Assembly (NCBI RefSeq): GCF_003583765.1
Contig: NZ_QXQA01000007.1
Coordinates: 1-64,000 of the forward strand
From: Paenibacillus nanensis
GTDB lineage: Bacteria > Bacillota > Bacilli > Paenibacillales > Paenibacillaceae
Direction of reading: 5' to 3'
Length of the DNA stretch: 64,000 nucleotides
Shown: piece after piece, positions 35,065 to 43,367 of the stretch
Layout of the letters: each line of letters starts with the position of its first letter
Numbering within the stretch: the first letter of the stretch is position 1
Translations under genes and position numbers: made by a program
Notes under the pieces: generated by a model
Seen by the model: only the letters and a program-made list of their open reading frames with translations
What the model was told of the DNA's origin: nothing
Database searches by the model: none

Positions 35065-35541
35065 ATGATCGCAGGATCGCTCACGCAATGGCCAGACGAA
35101 CGCCAATTTTCGCATCCTGTCTTACGGAAAGCGCTCGACTATTTGGCAAAGACAGACTTCAAAAAGCTGGAAGACGGAAAGTACCCGATTCAGGATGAGG
35201 ACATGTACGCGGTGGTCATGACCATTTCAGGCAAGGAAGCTTCGGAGCAGCCGGCGGAGAAGCATGAGACGTACTTCGATATCCACCTTCTGCTGGAAGG
35301 AACGGAGATCATCGGATGGCAGCTTCAAGACGGCAGCGAGGCACCTTCACAGGGATACGATTCAGAGAAGGACTTTGCCTTATATGCCGAACTCGGAAAC
35401 GAATCGTACTTGAAGCTGCTGCCCGGCATGTTCGTCGTGTTGTTTCCGGAGGACCTGCATCGGCCGGGTCTGTCGGAGTCGGTCCCGGCGAGTATACGAA
35501 AGGCAGTCGTAAAGATTCGCCACGCTCTCATGAAATTGTAA
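35065..35541 (+). CDS. nanQ: YhcH/NanQ-family sialic acid anomerase
   Basis: 158 residues of the YhcH/YjgK/YiaL family (DUF386), a double-stranded beta-helix. The metal-site pieces KHETYFDIHLLLEGTEIIGW and FPEDLHRPG are visible. Escherichia coli YhcH (NanQ) speeds interconversion of N-acetylneuraminate anomers, supplying the form the lyase uses. The start ATG 35065 follows AGAGGGGGG by about 12 nt; longer frames start inside the promoter. It is the first gene of the nan operon. Confidence 0.82.
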   Translation: MIAGSLTQWPDERQFSHPVLRKALDYLAKTDFKKLEDGKYPIQDEDMYAVVMTISGKEASEQPAEKHETYFDIHLLLEGTEIIGWQLQDGSEAPSQGYDSEKDFALYAELGNESYLKLLPGMFVVLFPEDLHRPGLSESVPASIRKAVVKIRHALMKL

Positions 35542-35611
35542 GCGTTGTAACAGCAAGAAGGTAAGAAGGAAGCACGAGAAAAATGACAAACGTCTAAGGG
35601 GGCTACTCCAT

Positions 35612-37027
35612 ATGTTAAAAAAACGTTCGTGGCAAATGAGTTTCATCTTCGTCCTTATTCTCGCTCTGGTAGTCGGGTGCTCGAGCAACGGCGGCAATAC
35701 AAACGGCGAATCGCCCGATACAAACGGCGCTAGCGGCAGCTCCAAAGAAAGTGTGGAAATTTCCGTATGGCTCACTCCGCAATGGAAGGGCGTTCTTGAG
35801 GCGACGGAGGAAGGCGCGGATTACGACAGCTTCTTCAAACACGCGGCCGAAAAATTTACCGCCCAGTATGACAAATACAACGCCAAAATTAACGTCGAGG
35901 TAATTGCAGGCGACCAACGGGACGAGCTGCTTAACGTTAACTTAAGCGGCGGAACGCCTCCGGATGTGTTCTTTGAAAGCGTATTCGCCATGGGGGATTA
36001 CGCTCATCGCGGCGCGTTGCTTCCGCTCACGGATCTGGTTGACGCCGAAGCGAGAGGCGATATCGCAGAGGGCTATTGGGAGAACGTCACGTTCGGCGAC
36101 GATGTCTATTTCTATCCGTTCTCGCACAATCCCGGCACCTTTGCCTATAATGCCGACATGTTCAAAGCCGCTGGGCTTGAGAGCTTCATCGGCGGCGAGA
36201 CGGAAATTAAAACGTGGACGCTTGCGGAGTACGAGCAAATTTTGGACGGTCTGAAGAACAATCTGCCAAAGGATCAATATTCGAATGCTTATCCAATGGC
36301 GCTCTACGCGCTGAACAATCAGGGCGACACTTGGAATCTGGCTTACCTGAGAATGTTCGGCAACCCGTTCTTCGACGAGAACGGCAATATTGTTCTGGAC
36401 GACGAGAAGGGTGTAAAAGCGGCGGAATGGCTGAAAAAAATGTACGACGGCGGCTACACGAATCCAGGCGCCGAATCCGTCTCCTCCAACGATGCCAATG
36501 CGATGTTCCAAAACCAGCAGCTTGCCATCAGCTTTACGAACGCCGTGCTGTTCAACAACGCGAAGGCGGATATGGAATCCGGCAAAGCGCCGAAGTTTGA
36601 CATTCGATTGGCGAACATTCCATCCGAAGGCGGAGATCCGCTTACCTTCACTTATGTGGTAGGCGCCAGCGCGTTCAAGACGGGTGACGCCAAGCGCGAG
36701 GAAGTGGCCAAAGACTTCATTAAGTTTTTCTCCACGGACCCTGAGCTTGTGAAGTCGTCCAAAAACAGCGTGCCGGTTAGATCCTCTGTCGCGAATGAAT
36801 ACAAGGACCAATATCCTCTCTTCGAGGCTTACGATAAAAACTCGGCCTATATGTTTGCTTTCACCGGCAACGTTCCGGGCTACAGCGAGTTGAGACAAGT
36901 ATTATTCCCTGAGCTTCAAGCGATGTATGTCAATGAGAAAACGCCTGCCGAAGCTGTGAAGGACTACCAAACGAAGGGCAATGAAGTTATCGCGAGTGCG
37001 AAGGAAAACTCCACGATTATGAAATAG
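35612..37027 (+). CDS. ABC transporter binding lipoprotein (probable sialic acid type)
   Basis: 471 residues, family 1 solute-binding protein. Lipoprotein signal ends ALVVGCSSN (Cys23), then a Gly/Asn/Ser linker. GGTPPDVFFESV, GNPFFDENGNIVLDD and an EVAKDFIKFFSTDP stretch are typical. Its place between the anomerase and the two permeases, ahead of nanK-nanA-nanE, makes sialic acid or a sialyl-oligosaccharide the likely ligand. The evidence for the ligand is only the neighbourhood. Confidence 0.86.
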   Translation: MLKKRSWQMSFIFVLILALVVGCSSNGGNTNGESPDTNGASGSSKESVEISVWLTPQWKGVLEATEEGADYDSFFKHAAEKFTAQYDKYNAKINVEVIAGDQRDELLNVNLSGGTPPDVFFESVFAMGDYAHRGALLPLTDLVDAEARGDIAEGYWENVTFGDDVYFYPFSHNPGTFAYNADMFKAAGLESFIGGETEIKTWTLAEYEQILDGLKNNLPKDQYSNAYPMALYALNNQGDTWNLAYLRMFGNPFFDENGNIVLDDEKGVKAAEWLKKMYDGGYTNPGAESVSSNDANAMFQNQQLAISFTNAVLFNNAKADMESGKAPKFDIRLANIPSEGGDPLTFTYVVGASAFKTGDAKREEVAKDFIKFFSTDPELVKSSKNSVPVRSSVANEYKDQYPLFEAYDKNSAYMFAFTGNVPGYSELRQVLFPELQAMYVNEKTPAEAVKDYQTKGNEVIASAKENSTIMK

Positions 37028-37056
37028 CACCGCCCTTTCCCGACAAGCAAAATAAA

Positions 37057-37107
37057 TTTCCGAATGCCCGCGGCTGTCCGTTCGCGATGAGGCCGCGGCT
37101 TCGGAAA
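37057..37107 (+). other. Intergenic hairpin after the binding-protein gene
   Basis: TTTCCGAA (37057-37064) pairs TTCGGAAA (37100-37107) and, inside, CCGCGGC (37068-37074) pairs GCCGCGG (37092-37098). There is no T-run. It occupies the same position as the hairpins at 20330 and 46643. Confidence 0.65.
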
Positions 37108-37125
37108 GAAAGGTAACGGATAACC

Positions 37126-38001
37126 ATGAAATTGAGAAACCCTTACTTGAGAGAAAATATAACCGGCTATCTGTTTATTTTGCCGCAATTTCTGCTGTTC
37201 CTGCTGTTTATCGTTTATCCCATTATCGAAGGGATCAGGCTTAGCTTTTACAAGGTGCAGTATCAGAAGGAAACTTTTGTAGGCTTCGATAACTACGCAA
37301 CGCTTTTCAGCGACCCGGTATTTTTCAAATCGATTGTAAATACGGTTATATTCGTTGTTTTTATCGTATTGCTTACGGTCGTTTTTTCTTTATTCGTAGC
37401 ATCTGCCGTATTCGACAAAAACGCCAAATACGTATCGTTTATCCGCGGAAGCTATTATATACCGGTTATGGTATCCATGGTCGTCATGAGCATGGTCTGG
37501 AGCTTCCTGCTCAGCCCGGCAAACGGTCTTATCTCCTATATGGCTCGCGAGATGGATTTGAGCGTTGTCAATTTGCTTGGGAATAAAAACACGGTTCTGC
37601 CAGTCATTATTTTCGTAACATTCGCCACCAACGTTGGCCAGGCCATTATTTTATATATCGCGTCCATGATCGGCGTGCCGAAGGATCTGTTCGAAGCCGC
37701 GGAAGTGGACGGCGCCAGCCGGTTGAAGGTTATCTTTCAGATCTTAATCCCGCTCGTGAAGCCGACGACGATTTACATTACGATTGTCAACATCATCGCC
37801 GTACTCAAAATATTCGTTGTCATTCAGCTTCTGACCGGTGGAGGACCTAATAACGCATCCGTTACGATGATGTATTATCTCTACAACAACGCGTTCAAGT
37901 TCAATCAGCTGGGCGTCGCTTCCGCGGTAGGGGTCATTATGTTCATCATTACGATGCTGCTCTCGGTGCCTCAGCTCAGGTCGATGTTCAAGGATAAGTG
38001 A
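37126..38001 (+). CDS. ABC sugar transporter permease (MalF type), nan operon
   Basis: 291 residues, about six membrane helices starting at 13-32, with the EAA loop DLFEAAEVDGASRLKVIF (187-204). Pairs with the next permease (10-nt gap). No ATPase gene in the operon. Confidence 0.88.
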   Translation: MKLRNPYLRENITGYLFILPQFLLFLLFIVYPIIEGIRLSFYKVQYQKETFVGFDNYATLFSDPVFFKSIVNTVIFVVFIVLLTVVFSLFVASAVFDKNAKYVSFIRGSYYIPVMVSMVVMSMVWSFLLSPANGLISYMAREMDLSVVNLLGNKNTVLPVIIFVTFATNVGQAIILYIASMIGVPKDLFEAAEVDGASRLKVIFQILIPLVKPTTIYITIVNIIAVLKIFVVIQLLTGGGPNNASVTMMYYLYNNAFKFNQLGVASAVGVIMFIITMLLSVPQLRSMFKDK

Positions 38002-38011
38002 GGGATAAGCT

Positions 38012-38860
38012 ATGCTGCAACCAAATACGAAGTCCAAAAGACAACGGGAAAAATACGATGTCGTCTCGAATCTCATTGTCGCTTTTTTCGCCATATTGAA
38101 TCTGTTTCCGCTGTACTGGCTGTTTACAAGCTCGATGAAAAACAGCTCTGATGTCGTCAAGATGCCTCCGGATTGGTGGCCGAAGACGTTCACATTATCC
38201 AATTACTTCGAAGTATTCGAGAGCCAGCCGGCGCTGCGCTGGACCTTTAACAGCCTCTATGTGGCGGGCTTGTCCACCGTGCTGCTTGTCATAACAAGCT
38301 CTATGGCGGCTTACGCCTTCTCGAAGCTGCAATTCAAGGGGAAAAACCTTATCTTCGTGCTGCTTATTTCAAGCTTGATGGTTCCAAAAGAAGTCATGAT
38401 CGTGCCTTTGTTCCGCATTGCGCAGGATTTAGGCCTCGTGAACGATTTGCACGGCATGATCTGGCCGAACGTGGCCACCGCATTCGGCGTATTCCTGCTG
38501 AAAGGCTTTTTTGACTCCGCTCCCGACGCGCTGCGCGAGGCGGCGAGAATCGACGGCGCGGGCGAGGTAAGAACGTTCCTGCAAATCATGCTCCCGATTG
38601 TGAAGCCCGGGATCGGAGCGTTGTTTATTCTGAACTTCGTGCAAGTCTGGAACGACTATTTGTGGCAGCTCGTTATCGGTCAAGACAGGGAAATGAAAAC
38701 GCTGATGGTGGGCATCGCGACGCTGATGCAGGATTTAAATCCGAACTTTGCGTACAAGATGGCCGGCGCGACGGTTGCGGCTATACCGATGCTGATCATC
38801 TTTGTTCTGTTCCAGCAATATTTCACGCGCGGCATCTCCATCGGCGCTGTGAAGGAATAA
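38012..38860 (+). CDS. ABC sugar transporter permease (MalG type), nan operon
   Basis: 282 residues with six likely membrane helices, EAA loop LREAARIDGAGEVRTFL (174-190) and the common C-terminal FTRGISIGAVKE. The kinase gene follows after 10 nt. Confidence 0.88.
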   Translation: MLQPNTKSKRQREKYDVVSNLIVAFFAILNLFPLYWLFTSSMKNSSDVVKMPPDWWPKTFTLSNYFEVFESQPALRWTFNSLYVAGLSTVLLVITSSMAAYAFSKLQFKGKNLIFVLLISSLMVPKEVMIVPLFRIAQDLGLVNDLHGMIWPNVATAFGVFLLKGFFDSAPDALREAARIDGAGEVRTFLQIMLPIVKPGIGALFILNFVQVWNDYLWQLVIGQDREMKTLMVGIATLMQDLNPNFAYKMAGATVAAIPMLIIFVLFQQYFTRGISIGAVKE

Positions 38861-38870
38861 GAGGTGGCTT

Positions 38871-39770
38871 ATGCCGGGGAAGCAATGGATTAGCGTGGAC
38901 GTTGGGGGCACCGAGATCAAATACGCCGTCTTCGCAGAGAATGGGAATATCGTCTGCCACGATAAGCGGAAGACGCCTTCAGGCGCAGCGAATATACGCA
39001 TTCCCGAAGCTGTCGTAACGATCGTGCAAGAGATGACGGACCGTTACGGTCTCATGCAAGGTGTCGGAATCAGCACAGCCGGAGTGGTGGACACAAGGAG
39101 CGGGGAAATCATTTTTGCCGGCGGCACCATTCCCGAATACAAGGGAACCAATTTGAAACGGGCCGTTGAAGAACGGTTCGGGCTCGTTACTAAGGTGGCG
39201 AACGATGTAAACGCCGCCGCGGTCGGCGAATGGTGGAGGGGCGCGGCGGAAGGCGTCGACGATTTTTTTTGCATGACGCTTGGCACGGGGATCGGCGGCG
39301 CATTGTTTTGCGGCGGTCGGCTGGTTGCCGGCGCCCACTTCCGCGCTGGGGAGATCGGCCATTCTCTTTATGACAAAAACAGCGGCACCACCTATGAGCA
39401 AAGGGCATCCATGTCCGCGTTGTTGAAGCAGGCAGCTAACAAGCTGCCTGACTTTGACGGCAGCGGATTTACGCTGTTCGAGGAAGCGAGGGCCGGTAAC
39501 AAGCCGTACTTGGCCGTAATCGACAGGTGGACGGAAGAGATCGCCAGAGGCATTGCGGACATCATCGTGATGGCTGACCCGGCGCTCATCGTTATCGGCG
39601 GAGGCGTATCGGAGCAAGGCGATTATTTGCTGAACAAATTGAAGCTGCAAGTGTCGGGCTTTTTGCCTCCAGGCTTCTCCCAGTCGGAGCTGGCGGTTGC
39701 GAAGCTCGGCAATAAAGCCGCGCTGTATGGCGCGATATATCCTTACTTCAAAGAAGAGATGGAGAGATGA
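38871..39770 (+). CDS. nanK: ROK-family kinase, probable N-acetylmannosamine kinase
   Basis: 299 residues of the ROK sugar-kinase family. The N-terminal ATP loop is DVGGTEIKYAVF, the catalytic Asp is in VANDVNAAAVGEWW (about 110), followed by LGTGIGGAL and GEIGHSLY. The usual ROK zinc site CxCGxxGCxE after GEIGH is absent; the segment reads YDKNSGTTYEQRAS instead. Metal-free ROK kinases are known among ManNAc kinases. The position before nanA and nanE supports phosphorylation of ManNAc to ManNAc-6-P. Its stop overlaps the nanA ATG by 4 nt. Confidence 0.84.
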   Translation: MPGKQWISVDVGGTEIKYAVFAENGNIVCHDKRKTPSGAANIRIPEAVVTIVQEMTDRYGLMQGVGISTAGVVDTRSGEIIFAGGTIPEYKGTNLKRAVEERFGLVTKVANDVNAAAVGEWWRGAAEGVDDFFCMTLGTGIGGALFCGGRLVAGAHFRAGEIGHSLYDKNSGTTYEQRASMSALLKQAANKLPDFDGSGFTLFEEARAGNKPYLAVIDRWTEEIARGIADIIVMADPALIVIGGGVSEQGDYLLNKLKLQVSGFLPPGFSQSELAVAKLGNKAALYGAIYPYFKEEMER

Positions 39771-40687
39771 CGATGAGCAATACCGAAACGTTTGAAGGCA
39801 TTTACGTCGCGATGTATTCAGCCTACGACGAGCAGGGGGAAGTAGACGCAGAGCGCGTGAAGAAGCTAGCGCGTTATTATGCCGGGAAAGGAATTAAAGG
39901 CTTGTACGTCGGAGGAAGCTCTGGCGAAGGCATTCTGCAGACGGCTGAAGAGCGCAAGCTGGTGCTGGAAGCGGTTATGCAGGAAATACGAGGCGAATTA
40001 AAAGTAATTGTGCATGTAGGCGCGAATTCGACTCGAGAGAGCGTGGAGCTGTCCAAGCACGCGGAGGCTCACGGCGCTGACGCGATATCCGCCGTTCCCG
40101 CCATTTACTACCGCCTGTCCGAGGCCGCTGTTGAAACCCATTGGCAGCAAATGATCGACAGCAGCAATCTTCCGTTCATCATTTATAATATTCCGCAGAC
40201 AACAGGCTTTCAGCTGTCGCCGAAGCTGCTTGAGAAGCTGGCCAAGCAGCCAAAAGTAATCGGCGTGAAAATGTCCGGGGAGAGCACGTTCGACCTGCAG
40301 CAATATAAAGTTGCGGGCGGCGAAGATTTCCTTGTCTTAAACGGACCGGACGAGCAGTTCCTTGCAGGCAGAATCATGGGAGCCGACGGAGGAATCGGAG
40401 GAACCTACGGCGTGATGCCGGAATTGTTCTGTAAGCTGAATGAACTGTATTTGGCTAATCGCGTGACGGAGGCGCAGGAGCTTCAATATAAGATTAATGC
40501 CGTTATTAAACGCTTGCTTGCTTATCCGTCTCTTTACGGAGCAGCTAAATATATCCTATCGCTCCGCGGCGTAGAAACAGGTCAGCCTCGATTGCCGCTG
40601 CTGCCTGTTCGCGAAGAGGATCATGCCTCGCTAGCCGTCTTGAACGGCGATATTTTGGCGCTAGTCGCCGAATACGGCATTCAATAA
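39767..40687 (+). CDS. nanA: N-acetylneuraminate lyase (DapA/NanA family)
   Basis: 306 residues, TIM barrel of the DapA/NAL family. Cleaves N-acetylneuraminate to ManNAc and pyruvate through a Schiff base. The key residues align with E. coli NanA at a constant offset of three: carboxylate-binding GGSSGEG (49-55), catalytic Tyr140 in FIIYNIPQTTG and Schiff-base Lys168 in VIGVKMSG. The E. coli GGSTGE motif reads GGSSGE here. It is translationally coupled to the ROK kinase (ATGA overlap) and precedes nanE by 14 nt. Confidence 0.88.
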   Translation: MTMSNTETFEGIYVAMYSAYDEQGEVDAERVKKLARYYAGKGIKGLYVGGSSGEGILQTAEERKLVLEAVMQEIRGELKVIVHVGANSTRESVELSKHAEAHGADAISAVPAIYYRLSEAAVETHWQQMIDSSNLPFIIYNIPQTTGFQLSPKLLEKLAKQPKVIGVKMSGESTFDLQQYKVAGGEDFLVLNGPDEQFLAGRIMGADGGIGGTYGVMPELFCKLNELYLANRVTEAQELQYKINAVIKRLLAYPSLYGAAKYILSLRGVETGQPRLPLLPVREEDHASLAVLNGDILALVAEYGIQ

Positions 40688-40701
40688 GGAGATGACCTCA
40701 T

Positions 40702-41403
40702 ATGCTCGACAAAATAAAAGGCGGTTTGGTTGTATCATGCCAGGCTCTGGAGCATGAGCCGCTGCACAGCTCGTTTATTATGAGCAAGATGGCGCTGGCG
40801 GCCAAAGAGGGCGGAGCGGCCGGCATCAGAGCCAATTCCAAAGCGGATATTATCGCAATAAAACAGGAAGTGGAGCTTCCCGTCATTGGCATTGTGAAGC
40901 GCGATTACGAGGACAGCGATGTGTTCATAACGGCGACCCGCAAGGAAATCGACGAGCTGCTGGAAAGCGGCTGCGAGATGATCGCGATGGACGCAACGCT
41001 TCGGAAGCGCCCCGGCTCCGATACGATAGCCGCATTGGTCGCTTATTGCCGCAAAAAAAATCCGAAAGTGCAGCTGATGGCGGACATATCGACATTGGAA
41101 GAAGCGGTCGCAGCGGAGGTGCTTGGCTTTGACTGCGTCTCCACAACATTGCACGGCTATACGCCTTATACGTCTCATACGAAGCTTTACGAACAAGATT
41201 TTGCTTTCCTGAAGGCGGTTATCGAAGAAATAAGAGTGCCCGTAGTGGCGGAGGGCAATGTGCTGACGCCGGAAATGTACCGCCGGTGTCTAGAGCTTGG
41301 CGCGGCTTCCGTCGTTGTCGGGGGAGCCATTACGCGGCCGAAGGAGATTACGGCGCGTTTCGTGAAGGCCGGCTCTTCTATTCATAACGGAGGCTCCGCA
41401 TAA
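40702..41403 (+). CDS. nanE: N-acetylmannosamine-6-phosphate 2-epimerase
   Basis: 233 residues, NanE family. [15 protein letters not shown] at the N-terminus, GIVKRDY (catalytic Lys region), [23 protein letters not shown] and [11 protein letters not shown]..., [10 protein letters not shown] phosphate site. Converts ManNAc-6-P to GlcNAc-6-P, the last dedicated step of sialic acid catabolism. NagA and NagB are not in the window. AGGAGATGA lies before the ATG. Confidence 0.92.
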   Translation: MLDKIKGGLVVSCQALEHEPLHSSFIMSKMALAAKEGGAAGIRANSKADIIAIKQEVELPVIGIVKRDYEDSDVFITATRKEIDELLESGCEMIAMDATLRKRPGSDTIAALVAYCRKKNPKVQLMADISTLEEAVAAEVLGFDCVSTTLHGYTPYTSHTKLYEQDFAFLKAVIEEIRVPVVAEGNVLTPEMYRRCLELGAASVVVGGAITRPKEITARFVKAGSSIHNGGSA

Positions 41404-41426
41404 GTCACGCAAGGACTGCACGCATT

Positions 41427-41467
41427 AAAAATGGCGATACAGGGTTTCTCCCTGCATCGCCATTTTT
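41427..41467 (+). terminator. Terminator of the sialic acid operon
   Basis: Stem ATGGCGAT-CAGGG pairs CCCTG-ATCGCCAT with one A/C mismatch and a five-base loop, flanked by A5 before and T6 after. The A/T flanks make it bidirectional, serving the convergent kinase gene as well. Confidence 0.92.
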
Positions 41468-41518
41468 TGCTTCTTGCGTGTATTATTCGCTTCGAACGAT
41501 GCGAACCCCGATTTGGGG

Positions 41519-43363
41519 TTAATCATCGGACGGTTTATCCATACGGGCCGCCGGCACGCGGACAGCGACGGTCGTACCGATTCCAAGCGTGCTGTCCAGC
41601 GTTAAGCCGTAGCCCTCCCCGTAATAATAGCGGATGCGGTCATGCACGTTTTGAATGCCGATATGCTCTTCGCTCAAGGTGTCGCCCGTCTGCTTCAAGC
41701 GCAGCCTTAACCCTTCGAGTGTATCCTGGTCGATGCCCGCTCCGTTGTCGGAAACGGTAATGACGAGAGCTTGTTCCTCCTTAAAGGCTGCCACCTTAAG
41801 CATGCCGGGACCGTTCTTTCGCTCTAAGCCGTGAACAACCGCGTTTTCGATGAGCGGCTGCAAGGTGAAGTGGAGTACAGCCATATCCTCCGTGCCGTCT
41901 TCCAGCTCCTCGGAATATTGGATTTTGTCGCCGAACCGCATCTGCTGCACTTTAACATACAGTCTTGTATGCTCGAGCTCTTCTTGCAGCGAGACGTTCT
42001 CCTTGCCCGTCCGGATATGAAGTCTGAACAGTCTGCCAAGCAGACCGACCATTTCCCCGATATCCCGCTGCCCGGACAGAATGGCCTTCATCTGGATCGA
42101 TTCGAGCGCATTTGCAAGGAAATGAGGGTTGATCTGACTTTTGAGCGCGCCATATTGTGCAAGCTTATGCTGGGCCATCGTATGCGAAGAACGTTCGATA
42201 TGCGACTCAAGATCCTCAACCATTTTTCGAATGCCGCGGTAAAGAACGCCGAACTCGTCCTGGCGCTCGCTGTCCAGGCTGACGTCGAACTTCCCCATCC
42301 CGACGGCTCTAACCTGGCTGCTTAAATAAATGATCGGCTTGGTAACGCGCGCCGACAGGATCAGAAGGAAAAGCAGCGCCGCTCCGATGGAGCAAAACGT
42401 AAAGGCCAGCATCAGCTTGCGGAACAGCTTGGCGTCTTTGGTCATCTCCTGCTCCTCAATATATTGAATGACCTTCCAGCCGGAATAGGAGGAGGTGACA
42501 AAGTTGACGTACGACCGCTTGCCGGACAAGTCGGCGTAGAAGCTGCCCGTTTCCTTATGCATGACGCTCTGAAGCGCCGGAGTCCGGGATACTGGGAGGA
42601 CCAGCGGGGTCTGCTGTTCTTCGCGCCGCTCCTGTTCGGAGGAATAGACGATGACGCCCCTGTCGTCGACGATAAGAAAATTACGGTTCCGGTTCTCCGA
42701 TAAGCTTAAAATTTCCTTCAAGGAATCCAGACGGATATCGACCAGGATGACGCCGAGCGGGTCGCGCGTGCCCGTCTTGTTAATCACTCTGGCGATGGAG
42801 ATGACGGGCTCGGACGCATTAACCCGGTTGAACGGAAGATGGGCGCCGATAAGCGTCGCTTTGCCTTCACCCGCAAGCGCCGCCTGATACCATTCCGCCT
42901 CCTTGAAGTCGATATCCTCGTAATCGCCTTGATTGAAATTCATGGAGTAGAAGATCCGGTCCCCCGCGTAAATTCGCACGCTGTCGACGTTTTTGATCGT
43001 CATCTCGATCATGCTGACGAAATTTTCGATCACGTTGCGGTATTGAAGAGTTTGTTCCACGCCTTCCGTGCTCGTATCGGTGCCCCAGCTTTGAAGCGAG
43101 CTTTGCAGCTGCTCGTCCAGCTGAGCGGATATGGTTCCCTTTTCGATGCTTTGCAAATATTGGTCAATATTAAAGGATAGCTGATTTAAAATAAGACTGG
43201 CGCTGTCCCGGTACTCTTTCTTGACGCTTTGCACCATGAAGCCGTACGCGACGCCCGACATGCCCAGCAGCGGTATCGTAATCGTGAAGATGGAGAGCAG
43301 AAATATTTGATGGTTGACGCGCTTCAGCTGGAAGCGGGCAGTCAGTCGTTTTAGAAAACGCAT
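41519..43363 (-). CDS. YesM-type sensor histidine kinase
   Basis: 614 residues: membrane helix about 19-41, extracellular sensor, second helix about 315-337, HAMP, the His box LKSQINPHFLANALESIQ (FLAN in place of the usual FLYN), HATPase (LIENAVVHGL, SDNGAGID, GIQNVHDRI, GIGTTVAV). It follows its regulator by 4 nt on the minus strand. The pair is divergent from the ABC importer at 45237 and probably controls it. Confidence 0.9.
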   Translation of the reverse strand: MRFLKRLTARFQLKRVNHQIFLLSIFTITIPLLGMSGVAYGFMVQSVKKEYRDSASLILNQLSFNIDQYLQSIEKGTISAQLDEQLQSSLQSWGTDTSTEGVEQTLQYRNVIENFVSMIEMTIKNVDSVRIYAGDRIFYSMNFNQGDYEDIDFKEAEWYQAALAGEGKATLIGAHLPFNRVNASEPVISIARVINKTGTRDPLGVILVDIRLDSLKEILSLSENRNRNFLIVDDRGVIVYSSEQERREEQQTPLVLPVSRTPALQSVMHKETGSFYADLSGKRSYVNFVTSSYSGWKVIQYIEEQEMTKDAKLFRKLMLAFTFCSIGAALLFLLILSARVTKPIIYLSSQVRAVGMGKFDVSLDSERQDEFGVLYRGIRKMVEDLESHIERSSHTMAQHKLAQYGALKSQINPHFLANALESIQMKAILSGQRDIGEMVGLLGRLFRLHIRTGKENVSLQEELEHTRLYVKVQQMRFGDKIQYSEELEDGTEDMAVLHFTLQPLIENAVVHGLERKNGPGMLKVAAFKEEQALVITVSDNGAGIDQDTLEGLRLRLKQTGDTLSEEHIGIQNVHDRIRYYYGEGYGLTLDSTLGIGTTVAVRVPAARMDKPSDD

Positions 43364-43367
43364 GGAC

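Noticed and set aside
35942..36898. 318-codon open frame antisense to the sialic acid binding protein
   Set aside because: Shadow frame without ribosome site; the sense strand encodes a complete lipoprotein.
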